DNA from: Combretum micranthum
Taxonomy: Eukaryota; Streptophyta; Magnoliopsida; Myrtales; Combretaceae
Direction: 5' to 3'
Assembly (NCBI GenBank): GCA_024138025.1
Contig: JAMXBD010000065.1
Coordinates: 806,001-870,000, forward strand
Length of the DNA: 64,000 nt
Shown: piece by piece, positions 1-11,938 of the stretch
How the letters are laid out: the number at the start of each line of letters is the position of its first letter
How positions within the stretch are numbered: position 1 is the first letter of the stretch
Translations under genes and position numbers: made by a program
The notes under the pieces: model-generated
The model's input: only the letters and a program-made list of their open reading frames with translations
What the model was told of the DNA's origin: nothing
Databases searched by the model: none

Positions 1-1728
1 CTTACCATACTTGCATAGAGAATTTCTTCATTGTGGTTTTTACCAGATACTATCCATTGTGTTAAATCAGGATTTTGGCAAGTGAAAATGAATGAAGAGT
101 CACAACATGGACAATATTCACATGTTCACAAGGACATTTTCGAAGGAAGCAATGCCATTTAGATGAAATCACTTCCCTTATAGGCACTAATAAAAGGGGT
201 TTGAAGAAACAAATTGCAAAAGAGGTTGACTTAGAGACACAAATGAAATTTTTTTCTTAGAGAAATTTATGCCTCTCACACAAAGTTTGTTGTGAGAGAT
301 ATTTTTGTGGAATTCTCCTTGGATACAACTAAGTCTTGACACCTAAATACAAAAATTAAGTATCAAACCACACTTAAAAGAATTTGAGATATATTGTATA
401 GTATTTACTAAGAAAAGAAGAAGAAATTCTAATTATCATCAGTATGTATTTCTAGCAGATACAACACATTTTTAAAAATAACTAATATTTCGACCATCAA
501 ACTTTCTCTAAGGATCGCATGTTTGGACATGGTTGCATCCTTTGAATTTCAAGTTAGTTAATTATTAATAACATGAACTATCATCATGAATTGACATAAC
601 CCAAATACATAAAACTCTTTAAAAATTAATCAAAAATTGTAATCTTTCAAAAATAACCATAAAAATAAAATTAGAGATACAGCAGTGAAGATCACGGGCG
701 TGATTAAACTCGTAAAACTCACTGCACTAGATAGATCAATGATCACAATCGTGATACGACCCATGATCTCTGCGGACTCTTAAGAAATTCACCATGGCCT
801 TTATCACAACCATGCTTGTCACGAACACCATAATTTTATTTCATTCTTCTTCTTTATTTGAAGTACAAGATCCATGTTATAGATTAAATAATTGACAATC
901 TATTTTCACAATATGTAATAGTATATATTGTATTGTATCTACACGTACATGTTAATATAGCATTACATATGTACTATTTTGTATGTTTTGTTGAGTTGCA
1001 TTATAACATATACACATATATATGATATAAACGTGCCACCTATCTATCATTCGGGATGTGTTCTTGTGGTCGATGATAAAACGTGTGCGCTTTTTCTCAT
1101 TGTAATATAATATGACATTACATATTATATTAATATATATATATATATATATATGTATGTTTTGATATATTGTTATATAATAAATATATGAAGTACAAGA
1201 TCCTATATATTTTGTTAATTATATACCATATCATGCTATACATATATTAACTACTAATTTAGGTATCTACATGTAATATTTAAGACAACAATATCATAAC
1301 TTATCATACATATTTTGTAATTTATGTCTTGTTTCTATAGGAAACTGAAATTGACCATAAAAGGAAAAACGTTGAGAGTGTTCTTACCAGGACACCATTT
1401 CCAGCTATTGATTTGATAAAATTAGAAAAGTGTTACTCGTAACCCAAAAAAAAAATCCAGTTGAAAACAACGAATAGAAAAAAAGTTATTCACAACCCCA
1501 AAAAAAAAAAAATCCCGGCGAAAACATGCCTTCCAAGGGAACAAGATACAACTAAGCAAGCTAAGTTGGGTCAAATTAGTCAAAACAAAACTCTTATTTA
1601 GTTTGAAAATTTTCAGGAGATTCATTGGTGAATAAACCAGTCTAGATGTTTTGTTAGATTGCAGTTGAAAATACAATGGTTCTTTCCAATGTTTAATCGG
1701 ACCAAAAAGGAAAAAAAGACAATTGTAC
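1..1728. other. AT-rich intergenic DNA upstream of the NPF pair
   Basis: No coding sequence is supported here. The stretch is AT-rich with several TA-rich patches, including an (AT)11 microsatellite at 1133-1154. From about 1563 the sequence resembles the 5' flank of the second NPF gene (about 4780-5012), so the tandem duplication included at least part of the upstream region. Confidence 0.6.
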
Positions 1729-4122
1729 ATGTCAAAAACCTTGACAAATATTAGTGACACAGAGGTTGAAGGCGGAGGAAGCCCGTTGTCCGGTGGTGAA
1801 GACATGAGCCGCGGAAGGGAAAAATCAGACTTGGAAAATCCGAATCCACCGGCAGTTCCTGACCCTCGCAAAGGAGGATGGAAAGCCATTTTCTTCATAC
1901 TTGGTAATTCACAAACAACAAGATACCAAAATCAGAACTATAGTACATTGATTTCAACGTGTACTTTTGGAGCATGTTGTTTAGTGAATCTAAATTAACT
2001 CTGCATTCTTGATTTTTGAAGGGAACGAATCATTTGAGAGGCTGGCTTCCATGGGTTTGATTATGAACATGTCTGTGTATCTCAAAACAAAGTACAATCT
2101 TTATGGTGTGTTCTTGATCAATCTGGTCAGCATTTGGTCTGGTTCCTGCAATATTTTGCCATTACTCGGTGCATACATTGCTGAGAAGTACACAGGCCGG
2201 TTTCACATGCTCCTCTATGGTTGCATTGCATCTTTCCTGGTAAGACAATCTTATTTTCTTGGAGCACATTATACGCGTGTAGATTAAAATAGTATAAGGG
2301 CTTTTAATATATAAAGTTTAGGCGTTTTCTCAATTTTATTCCTGATTTTTCTCTATATATATCTACTCGATCGGAAATTTTACATGTCAGAATTACCACC
2401 TCTGCCAAATTTCCTTGCCTTTGTCATTCCATTGTACGCTTTAACAAATGACATGATAGGCATTCATAGAAAGGCGTCAAGGAAAAGCAAATGTCAAATG
2501 TGAGTTCATTATAATTAGGAATGCCAAAGTTGAATGGAGCATGACAATTAACAAACGTTGAAATTTACATAGTAATGCTAAGAAGTTTGAGATATAATAG
2601 AGTATGATATTTGCCGCTTCTTCTTCTCCTCCTTCTTCTTCTTCTTCTTCTTCTTTCTTTGATCTTATGACTAAAGCTTTTTGTTTTGGCTAATGTCAAG
2701 GGAATGGGGGTGATGACCCTAACAGCTGCTATACCAAAACTAAGACCCCAACCTTGTGCAACACAAACAAATTGTGAACAACCAAATGGTGGCCACCTTG
2801 CCTTCCTGATGCTGGGTCTTGGGTTTATAGCAATAGGAGCAGGAGCGATCCGACCATGTTGCATTGCTTTCGGGGCAGACCAATTTTTAGGAATCAAGAA
2901 AAAGAACAAGAACTTGCAAAGCTTCTATAATTGGTGGTACTTGTCCTTCACAGTTACATTGATAATAGCTCTCACAGTGGTGGTTTATATCCAGACAAGA
3001 TCAGCTGGGTGATAGGTCTCGCTATCCCAACCGGTTGCTTGGCCTTATCCGTTTTCATATTCTTGCTTGGACGCCACACTTACATCCGCTTGAAGCCCCA
3101 AGGAAGCGTCTATAACGAACTATTTAAAGTCCTCGTTGCATCCTGGAGGAAACGTCATTTGACTATCCAACAGGATGGCAAAAAGGCACTCTATGATATC
3201 CCTATAGAAGAAAACGATTCGACAGTTAAAAGACTAGTACACACTGAGAGGTTCGAGTTCCTTGACAAGGCAGCTATTATGGTTGACCCAAGTGAACTAG
3301 ACAGCCAAGGTAGGGCTAAGGATCGCTGGAGGTTATGTAGTGTCCAACAAGTAGAGCAGCTAAAATGCCTTGTTGCCATCGGACCAGCCTGGCTATCAGG
3401 GATTGTGTGTTTCCTCGCAATGGATCAACAAAATGCAATTGGAATTCTTCAAGTATTTCAAATGGATCTATCGATTGGCAATTTTCAAATTCCCCAAAGT
3501 TGGATATTGCTTAGTTCTATGATTGTTCTTTCAATATGGATATTCATATACGAATGCATCATACCACATGTTTCCCGGAAATTCCTGGGGAAAGAACGTA
3601 AGAAGATCAAAATACAACAAAGGATGAACATTGGCATTATAATGGGGATTCTATCCATGTCAATAGCTGCAATAGTCGAGAGGAAGCGTCGTGAGACTGC
3701 TTTAAAACACAATTCCATGGTTGCCCCAATGAGTGTTGCATGGCTCTTGCCACAGTTTGCTCTATCAGGACTTGTTGAAGCCTTTGCAGCTGTTGCAGTT
3801 ATGGAAATGCTGACTTCGCAAGTGCCAGAGAACTTGAGGACCATTGGAGGGGCAATAAATTTTCTTTCACTCTCTCTTGCAAGTTACTTGACATCTTCTC
3901 TTGTCAGCACCATCCACAAGATAACAGGGAGTAATGGGAACATTCCTTGGGTTGGCGGTCCTGATCTTAACCACTGCAGGCTTGATAACTATTACACGGT
4001 CATCGCCTCTCTAAGCATTCTAAATCTTGTACTACAATCTCTTTGCAAAGAAATTTTTGGCAGGAGTTAGTGCATATGGTAAAGATGCACAAAAACAGGA
4101 AGGTAGCTCAAGGAGCCATTAA
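1729..4122 (+). pseudogene. NPF (NRT1/PTR family) transporter, first tandem copy, frameshifted
   Basis: A proton-coupled transporter gene of the plant NRT1/PTR (NPF) family, closest in style to the NPF2 clade (nitrate and glucosinolate carriers); the substrate cannot be read from sequence. Exons mirror the intact neighbour: exon 1 1729 (or internal ATG 1804)-1903, exon 2 2022-2239, exon 3 2701-4122, all with GT/AG borders and matching phases. Exon 2 opens with the ExxER proton-coupling motif (NESFER). Compared with the neighbour, one base is missing near 2996 (neighbour ccagaccaag, here ccagacaag), giving a stop at 3010-3012. Two more bases are missing near 4029, which returns the last ~30 codons to the original frame. 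About 345 codons between the two lesions stay open in the shifted frame, so the damage is recent or is an assembly error. Intron 2 (2240-2700) is 461 bp against 194 bp in the neighbour and holds a TTC microsatellite around 2614-2657. Confidence 0.85.
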
Positions 4123-5012
4123 TAATGGAAGGGTGTTTGAGGAATGTTGTGTTCTACTCTGAGTTCAAAAGGAGTTCATTGAGATTCATCTATTGACTTT
4201 AACAAGTAGCTAGCAAACGAATTTCATTATTATGTAATTTATTTATTTAAAAAAAAAAAAAGGGATGATGTCTTAGACGATGAGTTTGATTAGGGTTAGA
4301 AAATATTCCTATTGGAATAACAATAGGAAACGAAAAATTCTTGATTTCAACTGAATTTTGGATTCATCTAATCCCAAAAATGTGTTGGTTGTCATTATAA
4401 TTAAAGAAGTATATGAGAATGTAGGACTTGTTTATTATACATTGGCACTTGTTTTTATTTTTCCTTATATGTGTCAACATGTATTCAGAGAAGATACGGA
4501 CGGGTTATTAAATATCACAAGCCACACGTACCTTATTTGCTTTTACATAGTAATATAAATATATGTGTATGTATGTCTTAGGTGCTAATATTCCAGATTT
4601 AGCTAAAAAAAGATAATGTAATTTTGTTGACATAGATATGTAGGATTAATTTTCTTGCAAAGATTCCAGCTCCAACCATAAAAAAGGAACCCAAAAGGTG
4701 AAAAACTTGATATTCGATTAGGTAAAAAGGAATAGAGGGGGAAAAGATAGCCTAAGCATTGGATCAATAGAAAGTTTTTAAGTTGGGTCTAATAAGTTAC
4801 ACAAGTAGTGGTTTCTAATTTTTAGGAAACTGTGTGGTGAATAGAATGCAAGGAGTAGGATGTTTTCTAAATAGTAGTTCTAAACTGAAAAATGCTTCTT
4901 TACAAATTTTTTTTTTAAAGGAACATGAATGAAATATATGGATAAAAGCATCCAGAAATGGTGGTGATATTGAGGTTGAAGGCGGAGAAGACGGTGGCGG
5001 AGCAGCGGAGGG
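4123..5012. other. Spacer between the two NPF copies
   Basis: No gene seen. Holds the 3' flank of copy 1, an A-run near 4247-4260, and from about 4780 a segment similar to 1563-1728 that is the duplicated 5' flank of copy 2. An in-frame TGA at 4977-4979 upstream of the copy 2 start supports the ATG at 5013. Confidence 0.5.
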
Positions 5013-7091
5013 ATGGACAGGGAAAGTGAAAATTCAGATTTGGAAAATCCGAACCCTCCGGCTCTTCCTGCTCCTTCTAAAGGAGGATGGAAATCTATCT
5101 TCTTCATACTTGGTAATTCAAAAAACAACAAAGTCAAAAAGGAAAACGAAAGAAAGCATTAAAACATTGATTTCAACATGATTATATGATTTTATGTTGT
5201 TTTGCTTTTGTGAATCTAAAATGTGCTGCTATGTTGAATTTGAAGGGAATGAATCATTTGAGAGGCTGGCTTCAACGAGTTTGATTATGAATTTGCCCGT
5301 GTATCTTAAAACAAAATATAATCTCTATGGTGTGTTCTTGATCAACATGGTTAGTATTTGGTCTGGTTGCACCAATATTTTGCCATTGCTTGGTGCATTC
5401 ATCGCCGAGAAGTACATAGGCAGGTTTCGGACACTCCTCTACGGTTGCACAGCGTCTTTCCTGGTAAAAAAATCTTGCTTACCTTACCGTGTTTAATGTA
5501 AGTTCAGACGTTTTTTCGATTTCATTGTAGAATCTTAACATTATACTTAATCGAACTTTTACTTATCGATATTACAACCTCTGTTTAAATTTTCTTACTT
5601 TCATCATCGTCCATGATACATCTTGTGACTAAAGCATGTATTTTGTTTAATTACAAGGGAATGGGTATGATGACACTAACTGCTGCTATACCGCAACTAA
5701 GACCAAAACCTTGTCAAGCGCAAATGGATTGTGAACAACCAGGTGGTGGCCACCTTACCTTCCTCATTGTAGGTCTTGGGTTTATAGCAATAGGAGCAGG
5801 AGCGATCCGACCATGTTGCGTCGCTTTTGGGGCAGACCAATTCCTCCATGGCAAGAAAGTGAACAAGAACTTGCAAAGCTTCTATAATTGGTGGTACTTG
5901 TCCTTCACAGCTACGTTGATAATAGTTCTCACAATAGTTGTCTATATCCAGACCAAGATCAGTTGGGTAATAGGCCTTGCCATCCCAACCGGCTGCTTAG
6001 CATTCTCCATTTTCATATTCTTGCTAGGACGCCACACTTACATCCGTATGAGGCCCCAAGGAAGCGTTTATGCCGAACTGTTTAAAGTCGTCGTTGCATC
6101 CTGGAGGAAACGCCATTTAACTATCCAACAGGAAGATAGCAGGGCATTCTATGAAATTCCTATGGAAGAATACGATTCCGAGTTAAGAAAACTTGTACAT
6201 TCTAAGAGGTTCGAGTTCCTTGACAAAGCAGCTATGGTGGCTCACCCAAGTGAACTTGATGGCCATGGCAAGTCTAAGGATCGTTGGCGGTTGTGTAGTT
6301 TACAACAAGTAGAGCAGCTAAAATGCCTTGTTGCGATCGGACCGGCTTGGCTATCAGGAATTGTCTGTTTCCTGGCAATGGATCAACAAAACGTGAATGG
6401 CATTCTTCAAGTGTTTCAAATGGACACGTCAATTGGACCGAATTTTCAAATCCCCCCAAGTTGGGTGTCACTCAGTTCCATGATTGTTCTTTCATTGTGG
6501 ATATTCATATATGAGTGCATTATACCACATGCTTCCAGGAAAATCCGGGGCAAGAAGCCTAAGAAGCTGACAATACAACAAAGGATGAACATTGGCATTG
6601 TAATGGCAATCCTATGCATGTTGACAGCAGCAATAGTTGAAAGGAAGCGTCGCGAAATGGCTTTAAAGCACAAATCCATGATTGCCCCATTGAGTGTAGC
6701 ATGGCTCTTGCCACAATTTGCAATATCAGGACTCACTGAAGCATTTGCAGCTATTGCAGTGATGGAATTGCTGACTTCACAAGTGCCAGAGAAGTTGAGG
6801 ACCATTGGAGGGGCAATAAATTTTCTTTCGATCGCTCTTGCGAATTACTTGACATCTTCTCTTGTCAGCACCATCCACAAGTTGACAGGGAGAAATGGGA
6901 ACATTCCTTGGGTTGGTGCTCGTGATCTTAACCAGTGTAGGCTCGATTATTATTATGCAGTCATCGCCTCTTTAAGCATGGTGAATCTTGTGTATTATAA
7001 TCTCTTTGCAAAGAGATTTTTGGCAGGAGTTAGTAAACTTAGAGAAGATGCACAAACAGAAAATGGTAGCTCAATAAGGCATGATTCATGA
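5013..7091 (+). CDS. NPF (NRT1/PTR family) transporter, intact tandem copy
   Basis: Proton-coupled membrane transporter of the NPF family, predicted 583 aa, the usual length for this 12-helix family. Exons: 5013-5112, 5246-5463, 5658-7091. Phases agree (100 + 218 + 1434 bases) and every border is GT/AG. The ATG at 5013 follows an in-frame stop at 4977 and begins MDRESENSDLENPNPP. Visible marks: GGWKSIFFILG before helix 1; ExxER proton-coupling motif (NESFER) at about residues 35-40; GAGAIRPCCVAFGADQF, the usual NPF block; YNWWY; a long basic cytosolic loop between helices 6 and 7 containing FLDKAA and WRLCSLQQVEQLK; and a C-terminal hydrophilic tail rich in Glu, Gln and Ser. Motif order and the VVYIQTKISWVIG stretch resemble NPF2 members (nitrate/glucosinolate transporters), but the substrate is not determinable here. 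It lies head-to-tail behind the broken copy at 1729-4122. Confidence 0.93.
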
Positions 7092-8360
7092 ATAATGGAA
7101 GGGTGTATGAGGTGACTGTAGAAGATGTAAAAATCTTTTCATGAGTGAATTTTAACTTTTAAGGTAATTGTTGCATTCATTGAGGGAGTACAAGGTTTTG
7201 TTCTATTCTAAGAACATTTAAGGTAATTTTAACTTTTATGGTTGAAATAAAAAGATGTTTGTTTATAGATTGGTAGGGTCACTATATTAACATGTTAACA
7301 AAATTAAAAGAAAAAAAAAATCAATTAATTTGTCTTCAATAATAAATTCAATAAATTAACCATCAATCAATTATTACATTTTCATGTCATATGTTAAAGA
7401 ATAAGAAAGGGTATATCACTTTGTTTGTAGAGATCTAGTGATACAAGATCTATAGCACTTTAATATCATATTGATGAGTATTTGATAAAGGTTTCTAAAT
7501 GAATGTAAAAATTGAATTTTTTTTATTTATTAAAATAAATATAATAAAAGGATATTGATGTGATTAATATTCGATAAATACTATGAATTGTAATCTAATT
7601 TAATAGAGACCACTAATTATAAAGTAACCATGGATGTTAAAAGAATTAAAGGTTCAAATAACACATTCCTCACAATCTATAACAAGATTGATGAGAACAC
7701 AACTTATAAAAAGTAATGATACTCAATATTTTATCACTAAAAAAAGTGATACTCAATATTTAAAACGAGACTTTGCAGATCTGCGAAGAAAATAACACTT
7801 ATACCATAGCATCATATAATATTTTAGTGACAAGACTTTGTCTATTTAAAAGCACACGTTAATGCTAACAATTTAGGAGGTGATCTATTAACGTAAACAC
7901 AACAGAACACAATTTTAAAAGGTTTTGATAAATAAAAATTGACATGAATAATCAATAGGTCAAGCCAAGAAATAACATAATTTAAACGTGTCTAGGTTTA
8001 GGTTTATAAGCTAAACCCATTTACAAGCCCTTGAACTCGTTAAAATATAATATTATTGTTTGTATTCTTATTTTGTTAAAAAATAATCTTATTGCCCTAA
8101 CTAGATTACACAATAACAAAACCATCCTCATAAAAAATAAACTATATATATGTATATCATATTATAAATTACATATAGAATATACATGTAACATATACGA
8201 CATATTACACACACACATATATATATACACAATATATATAGCATATAGCATGTAAACCGATTTACATAGCAAATATATGTATAAATTTAACACACACATA
8301 TAACAAAATTTATGAGTTATAAATACTTCATCTATGTATTATATAAAGATCATATAAACA

Positions 8361-8670
8361 TTTAGGATTAATGTCATAAATTATACTTGAACTTTAACAA
8401 AATATACAATTAAATAGCTGAAGCTTGAAATTGATCAATTTAGTACTTGAACTTTAAAATTGACAAATTTAGTAACCGAAAGAACTTGTCGTGTACATTA
8501 ACAGTACCTCCATTAAGTTCTTCCAGTTACTAAATTTTTTTATTTTAGATTTTTCAATACTAAATTGATCAATATCAAAGTTCAAGTACTAAATTGATTA
8601 TTTTCGAAGTTTACATATCTAATTGCATATTTTGTCAAAATTCATGTACCATTTGTGACATTATCCCAAA
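8361..8670. mobile_element. Fold-back MITE with long inverted arms
   Basis: The left half (from tttaggattaatgtca) reads back as the inverse complement of the right half (to tgacattatcccaaa), so almost all of the 310 bp is one imperfect palindrome. Arms share blocks such as acttgaactttaa, aaaatatacaatta and gatcaatttagtacttgaac. This is the structure of a fold-back MITE. I could not find a convincing target duplication, so the superfamily is open. Confidence 0.7.
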
Positions 8671-9817
8671 CAAAAGTAGGTAAATTATATATAATACATA
8701 TATATAACTTATAAAATACATATAAAGTATAAGTTCCATATAACATATATTGCATAGATATATATAAAATATAATATATGTCACATAACATATATATAAC
8801 AAATATTTATAATGTATAGTGTATATATATACTTATCAATACAAATAGAAGTTATTAATACAAATAGAAGATCTATAAGTTATAAATACATAATTTATAT
8901 GTTATATATATATATATATATATATGTTGTAATTTATTTGTTATATGAAATGAATATAATATATTTGTTTTTATGCGTATTATAAAAAATAGGTTATATG
9001 TATCTATACAAAATTATAGATTTTATATATAGCATTTACCTATATAACGTATGAAATATATATAATATAAGTTATTCTTAAGATATATAATATTAATATG
9101 TATATAACTAAATAACCTATGCATTGTGTAAATCATATAACATATATAACAAAGGTCAAGAGGGTACATATACATAATATATTTACTATATATGATATAT
9201 ATATATATATAACAAATAAATAATAAATTATAGGTCTATATATATATAGGGTACATATGTAAGTCATTTTTTATAAGGATCAAGAAAATTAATCTAAACA
9301 TTGTTTTCTTTTAATGTTATTTTGCTTTTAGGTATTTGTAAATCGACTTTGTGTTTAGTTGTATTTTGGTGTTTAGATTTAATCTTTTAATGATTTTAAT
9401 GGTTCTTAGATTGAGTTTGATGCAATTTGATTCATGAGTATTGAAAAGATTTAAAATTTTAATACTGTTCGGTGTTGAATTTCTAAATTCATTGATGATT
9501 TAATCTTTTATGTTACATTTCTGTATTGTAGATTTTGAGTATATTGTGTCTGTTTTTTATAATGACAAGATAAAAATATCTATTGATTAAAAATGTAAGC
9601 CCTATTTTTGTGTTACCGACAATTATCCACTAATATCACACTTACTTAACAAAGCATTAAGTCACATATTATAATCTCCTCTTTTTTTTATTTTATATGA
9701 GTAATATACCATGCATAATTTGTTAATTATGGCTACCTAAAATAATAACTATTTTAATATATTAGCTTTCCTCAAAAATACAAAATATTTAAATTCTAAC
9801 GTAATCCATAATCTTAA

Positions 9818-9985
9818 GGTATATTTGGATTGTCTGATTTTCATCTATTTCTTATCTATATCTAATCTGTTTATGAGTGAAAATATCTGTTTTTCATCTG
9901 TATCTGTTTCTTGACAAATATCTGTTTAAAAACGATAAAAATAACGTTCGAAAACAATGAAAAACTAATAAAACAAATAGACCCC
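9818..9985. mobile_element. Short dispersed element of the TTTGGATTGTCTG type
   Basis: The sequence from tatttggattgtctg to aaacaaatagacccc shares ordered blocks (gagtgaaaatatctgtttttcatctgtat, broken here into shorter shared words such as tttttcatctgtatc, and aaaacgataaaaataa) with 20145-20340. The outer ends are imperfect inverse complements (GGGTxTxTTTG type). Probably a non-autonomous DNA transposon; hAT-like by end sequence only. Confidence 0.5.
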
Positions 9986-10189
9986 ACGAATACAAGACAC
10001 GTTACAATAACATATTAGTAACTATATAAATACTAGATACAAAAAAAAGGAATTACCACTCTAAAATATGAGTCAATCCTAAGATACCTAAAATGAAAAT
10101 AAAGTAACATATTTAAAATACAACTTACAAGTAACATATTTAAAATACAACTTAATCATAAAATATCTAACACGATATAGAAAATAACA

Positions 10190-10624
10190 AGGAGAAACAC
10201 GTGTCTACCAATTTTATTAAAAAAATTACATAAATACAAATTATATAAAAATAATTATACAAATACCGATGTAAAATAACATATTGAATAAGCGTTTCGC
10301 AAATTTACACATAAACACTCTTTGAATGTGTGATTCAACCAAAAGTCATACAATGTCAAATCACATCTTCAAAGGGCGTTTCATTTTTTTTTTAAGGTAA
10401 ATCACATCTTGAAAAGACGATTCACTTATTTGTACGTGAATTGCACCTTTAACAGAAGTTTCATATTTGTTAATGAATTCTATCTTTAAGATGAGATTTA
10501 CATGTAAATTCATAAATCATCCATTAAAGATGCGATTTTGCATAACTAGTTTAGAAATTAATTTTACATAATTAGTATTTGAGTAATTTTTATTTAAAGG
10601 GTCAATAATCAAATAATTTCCTCA
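10190..10624. mobile_element. 435-bp TIR element with an internal palindrome array
   Basis: Flanked by the exact 9-bp direct repeat AAAATAACA at 10181-10189 and 10625-10633. The ends are inverted (AGGAGAAAC on the left, inverse of TTTCCTCA on the right) and the next 60 bp inward also pair, for example attaaaaaaattacataaatac against the inverse of gagtaatttttatttaaa. The core holds six degenerate 27-bp palindromes (see the separate repeat entry). A 9-bp duplication fits a non-autonomous Mutator-like element. It has no coding capacity. Confidence 0.65.
10312..10540. repeat. Array of six degenerate 27-bp palindromes, CATCTTTAAAGATG type
   Basis: Units begin near 10312, 10358, 10399, 10438, 10475 and 10514, giving spacings of about 46, 41, 39, 37 and 39 bp. 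Each unit approximates the arm AAATCGCATCTTT followed by its inverse complement. The arm sequence is unrelated to the GTCTC arm in the MULE next door, but unit length and spacing are the same. Confidence 0.65.
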
Positions 10625-10633
10625 AAAATAACA

Positions 10634-10838
10634 TATCAATAACATGTAGAATTAATTTGACAAGTTGGATGATGCGTATCTTTTTTCCTCCCATATGTTC
10701 CATCCATTAACAAATGGATTGACATGAAACTAGGCATAAACAGATCAGATCGTAAATTTAAATTATTATAAATGATTAATAAACAAATTAGATCACAGAT
10801 TGAGATTTTTCAGCCACAGACACGTTTATTAATCTTAT
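10634..10838. other. Short AT-rich spacer between two transposons
   Basis: Nothing recognisable between the 435-bp element and the left target duplication of MULE1. Confidence 0.5.
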
Positions 10839-10932
10839 TCCTATCATCGGGAAAAGGAAAAAAATATTAGTGTTTTAAAAAAAATTAGAAATTTTCCATT
10901 GAGATCAAAATAATCCCAATTTTAGGCAACAT

Positions 10933-11035
10933 GACATCGTCTCTCGAAGAGACAAAGTCACCTTGGCAAATATCTCGTCTCTTGAAGAGATGAGGTTGTG
11001 TCGTCTGCTACCTTGTCTCTTTAAGAGACGAGGTC
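10933..11035. repeat. Three phased 27-bp palindromes, 5' end of MULE1
   Basis: Units at 10933-10959, 10971-10997 and 11009-11035, exactly 38 bp apart. Consensus is a 13-nt arm GACCTCGTCTCTT, one central base, then the inverse arm AAGAGACGAGGTC. The units differ by substitutions, but all are exactly 27 bp. Confidence 0.9.
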
Positions 11036-11938
11036 TGCGAGAGTAAAAAACCTTGCAGGACCTCCTTCTTCCTCATTCCATCTTCCTCCTCACCATTACT
11101 TCCATAAACCCTGAGCCCCAAATTGAAAACCCTAAACCTAATTCCGAATTTGCTGTCGATTGAGCGCAATTAGCTTCGTCAATTTGTGTTTTTGGATCAG
11201 ACGGTATTGAAGAAGAAGCAATTTGATGGAGAGGAGTGGCGTAGGCACGAGAATGAAGAAGAACAACAAACGATGACGATTTATGGTATGAATCCATAAT
11301 TTTCAAAAATTTTGTTTAATTATCGATGCTACATTGTTGAATATTCGTTGTATGTGTATGTGAGAATATTGGATGTTGTAAGATTCCGAATTTTTTGCAA
11401 ATTTTTTTTTAATTATCGATGTTAAATAGTCGAATATTGGTTGTGTGAAATGTACGCATATTTATTGTTGTACGCAAAGTTCAATTAAAGTGATACAAAT
11501 AAAGTATAATTTATTAGAAATTTTTATAATTTATAATTTATTACAATCAGTAATTGATAACAGAAATGAATATTTAAATTTATAATTTATTAGAAATTAG
11601 TAATTTCAAATTTAAATGAATTAGATTATAAATTAGTGATAAAAATCAACATATATAATTTTACGTGAAAGGAGAAATGAACTTTATATAAAGTTATACA
11701 AATAAAGTAGATTAGAAATTACTAATATTAATTTTAAGTTTAAAAATAAAGCCATATCATTCACTTAATTTGTTGATTTTGTTAAAACACCATGTCAATA
11801 TACTATTGGAAAATCGGGTTATATATAGTAGCATTAGGAGTTATGTTAAATAAAAAGGGGATTTTGATTCATAAGTGTGAAGTTACAAATTTCATGCAAT
11901 GAAGTTATTTTTTATGAGATGGCAGGATTAGTGAGGAA

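Larger units (their letters stand above)
7092..10180. other. AT-rich intergenic DNA with small elements
   Basis: No gene supported. The short open frames are low-complexity (for example 8031-8255, built of TA-rich codons). It contains a fold-back element at 8361-8670, a (TA)n tract at 8903-8925, further TA-rich patches around 8690-9250, and a dispersed short element at about 9818-9985. Confidence 0.6.

Noticed and set aside
690..840. gatcacgggcgtgatta words resembling the 60491-60690 repeat
   Set aside because: Only the short core matches; the rest does not align in either orientation.
1422..1898. 158-codon open frame on the - strand
   Set aside because: It overlaps NPF exon 1 in antisense and has no family motif; the same shadow recurs opposite copy 2 (4880-5137).
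3485..3844. 119-codon antisense frame, with a twin at 6446-6805
   Set aside because: Both lie opposite NPF exon 3 at the same position; conservation follows from the coding strand.
8031..8255. 74-codon frame in AT-rich DNA
   Set aside because: Low-complexity codons from TA repeats, no similarity recognised.
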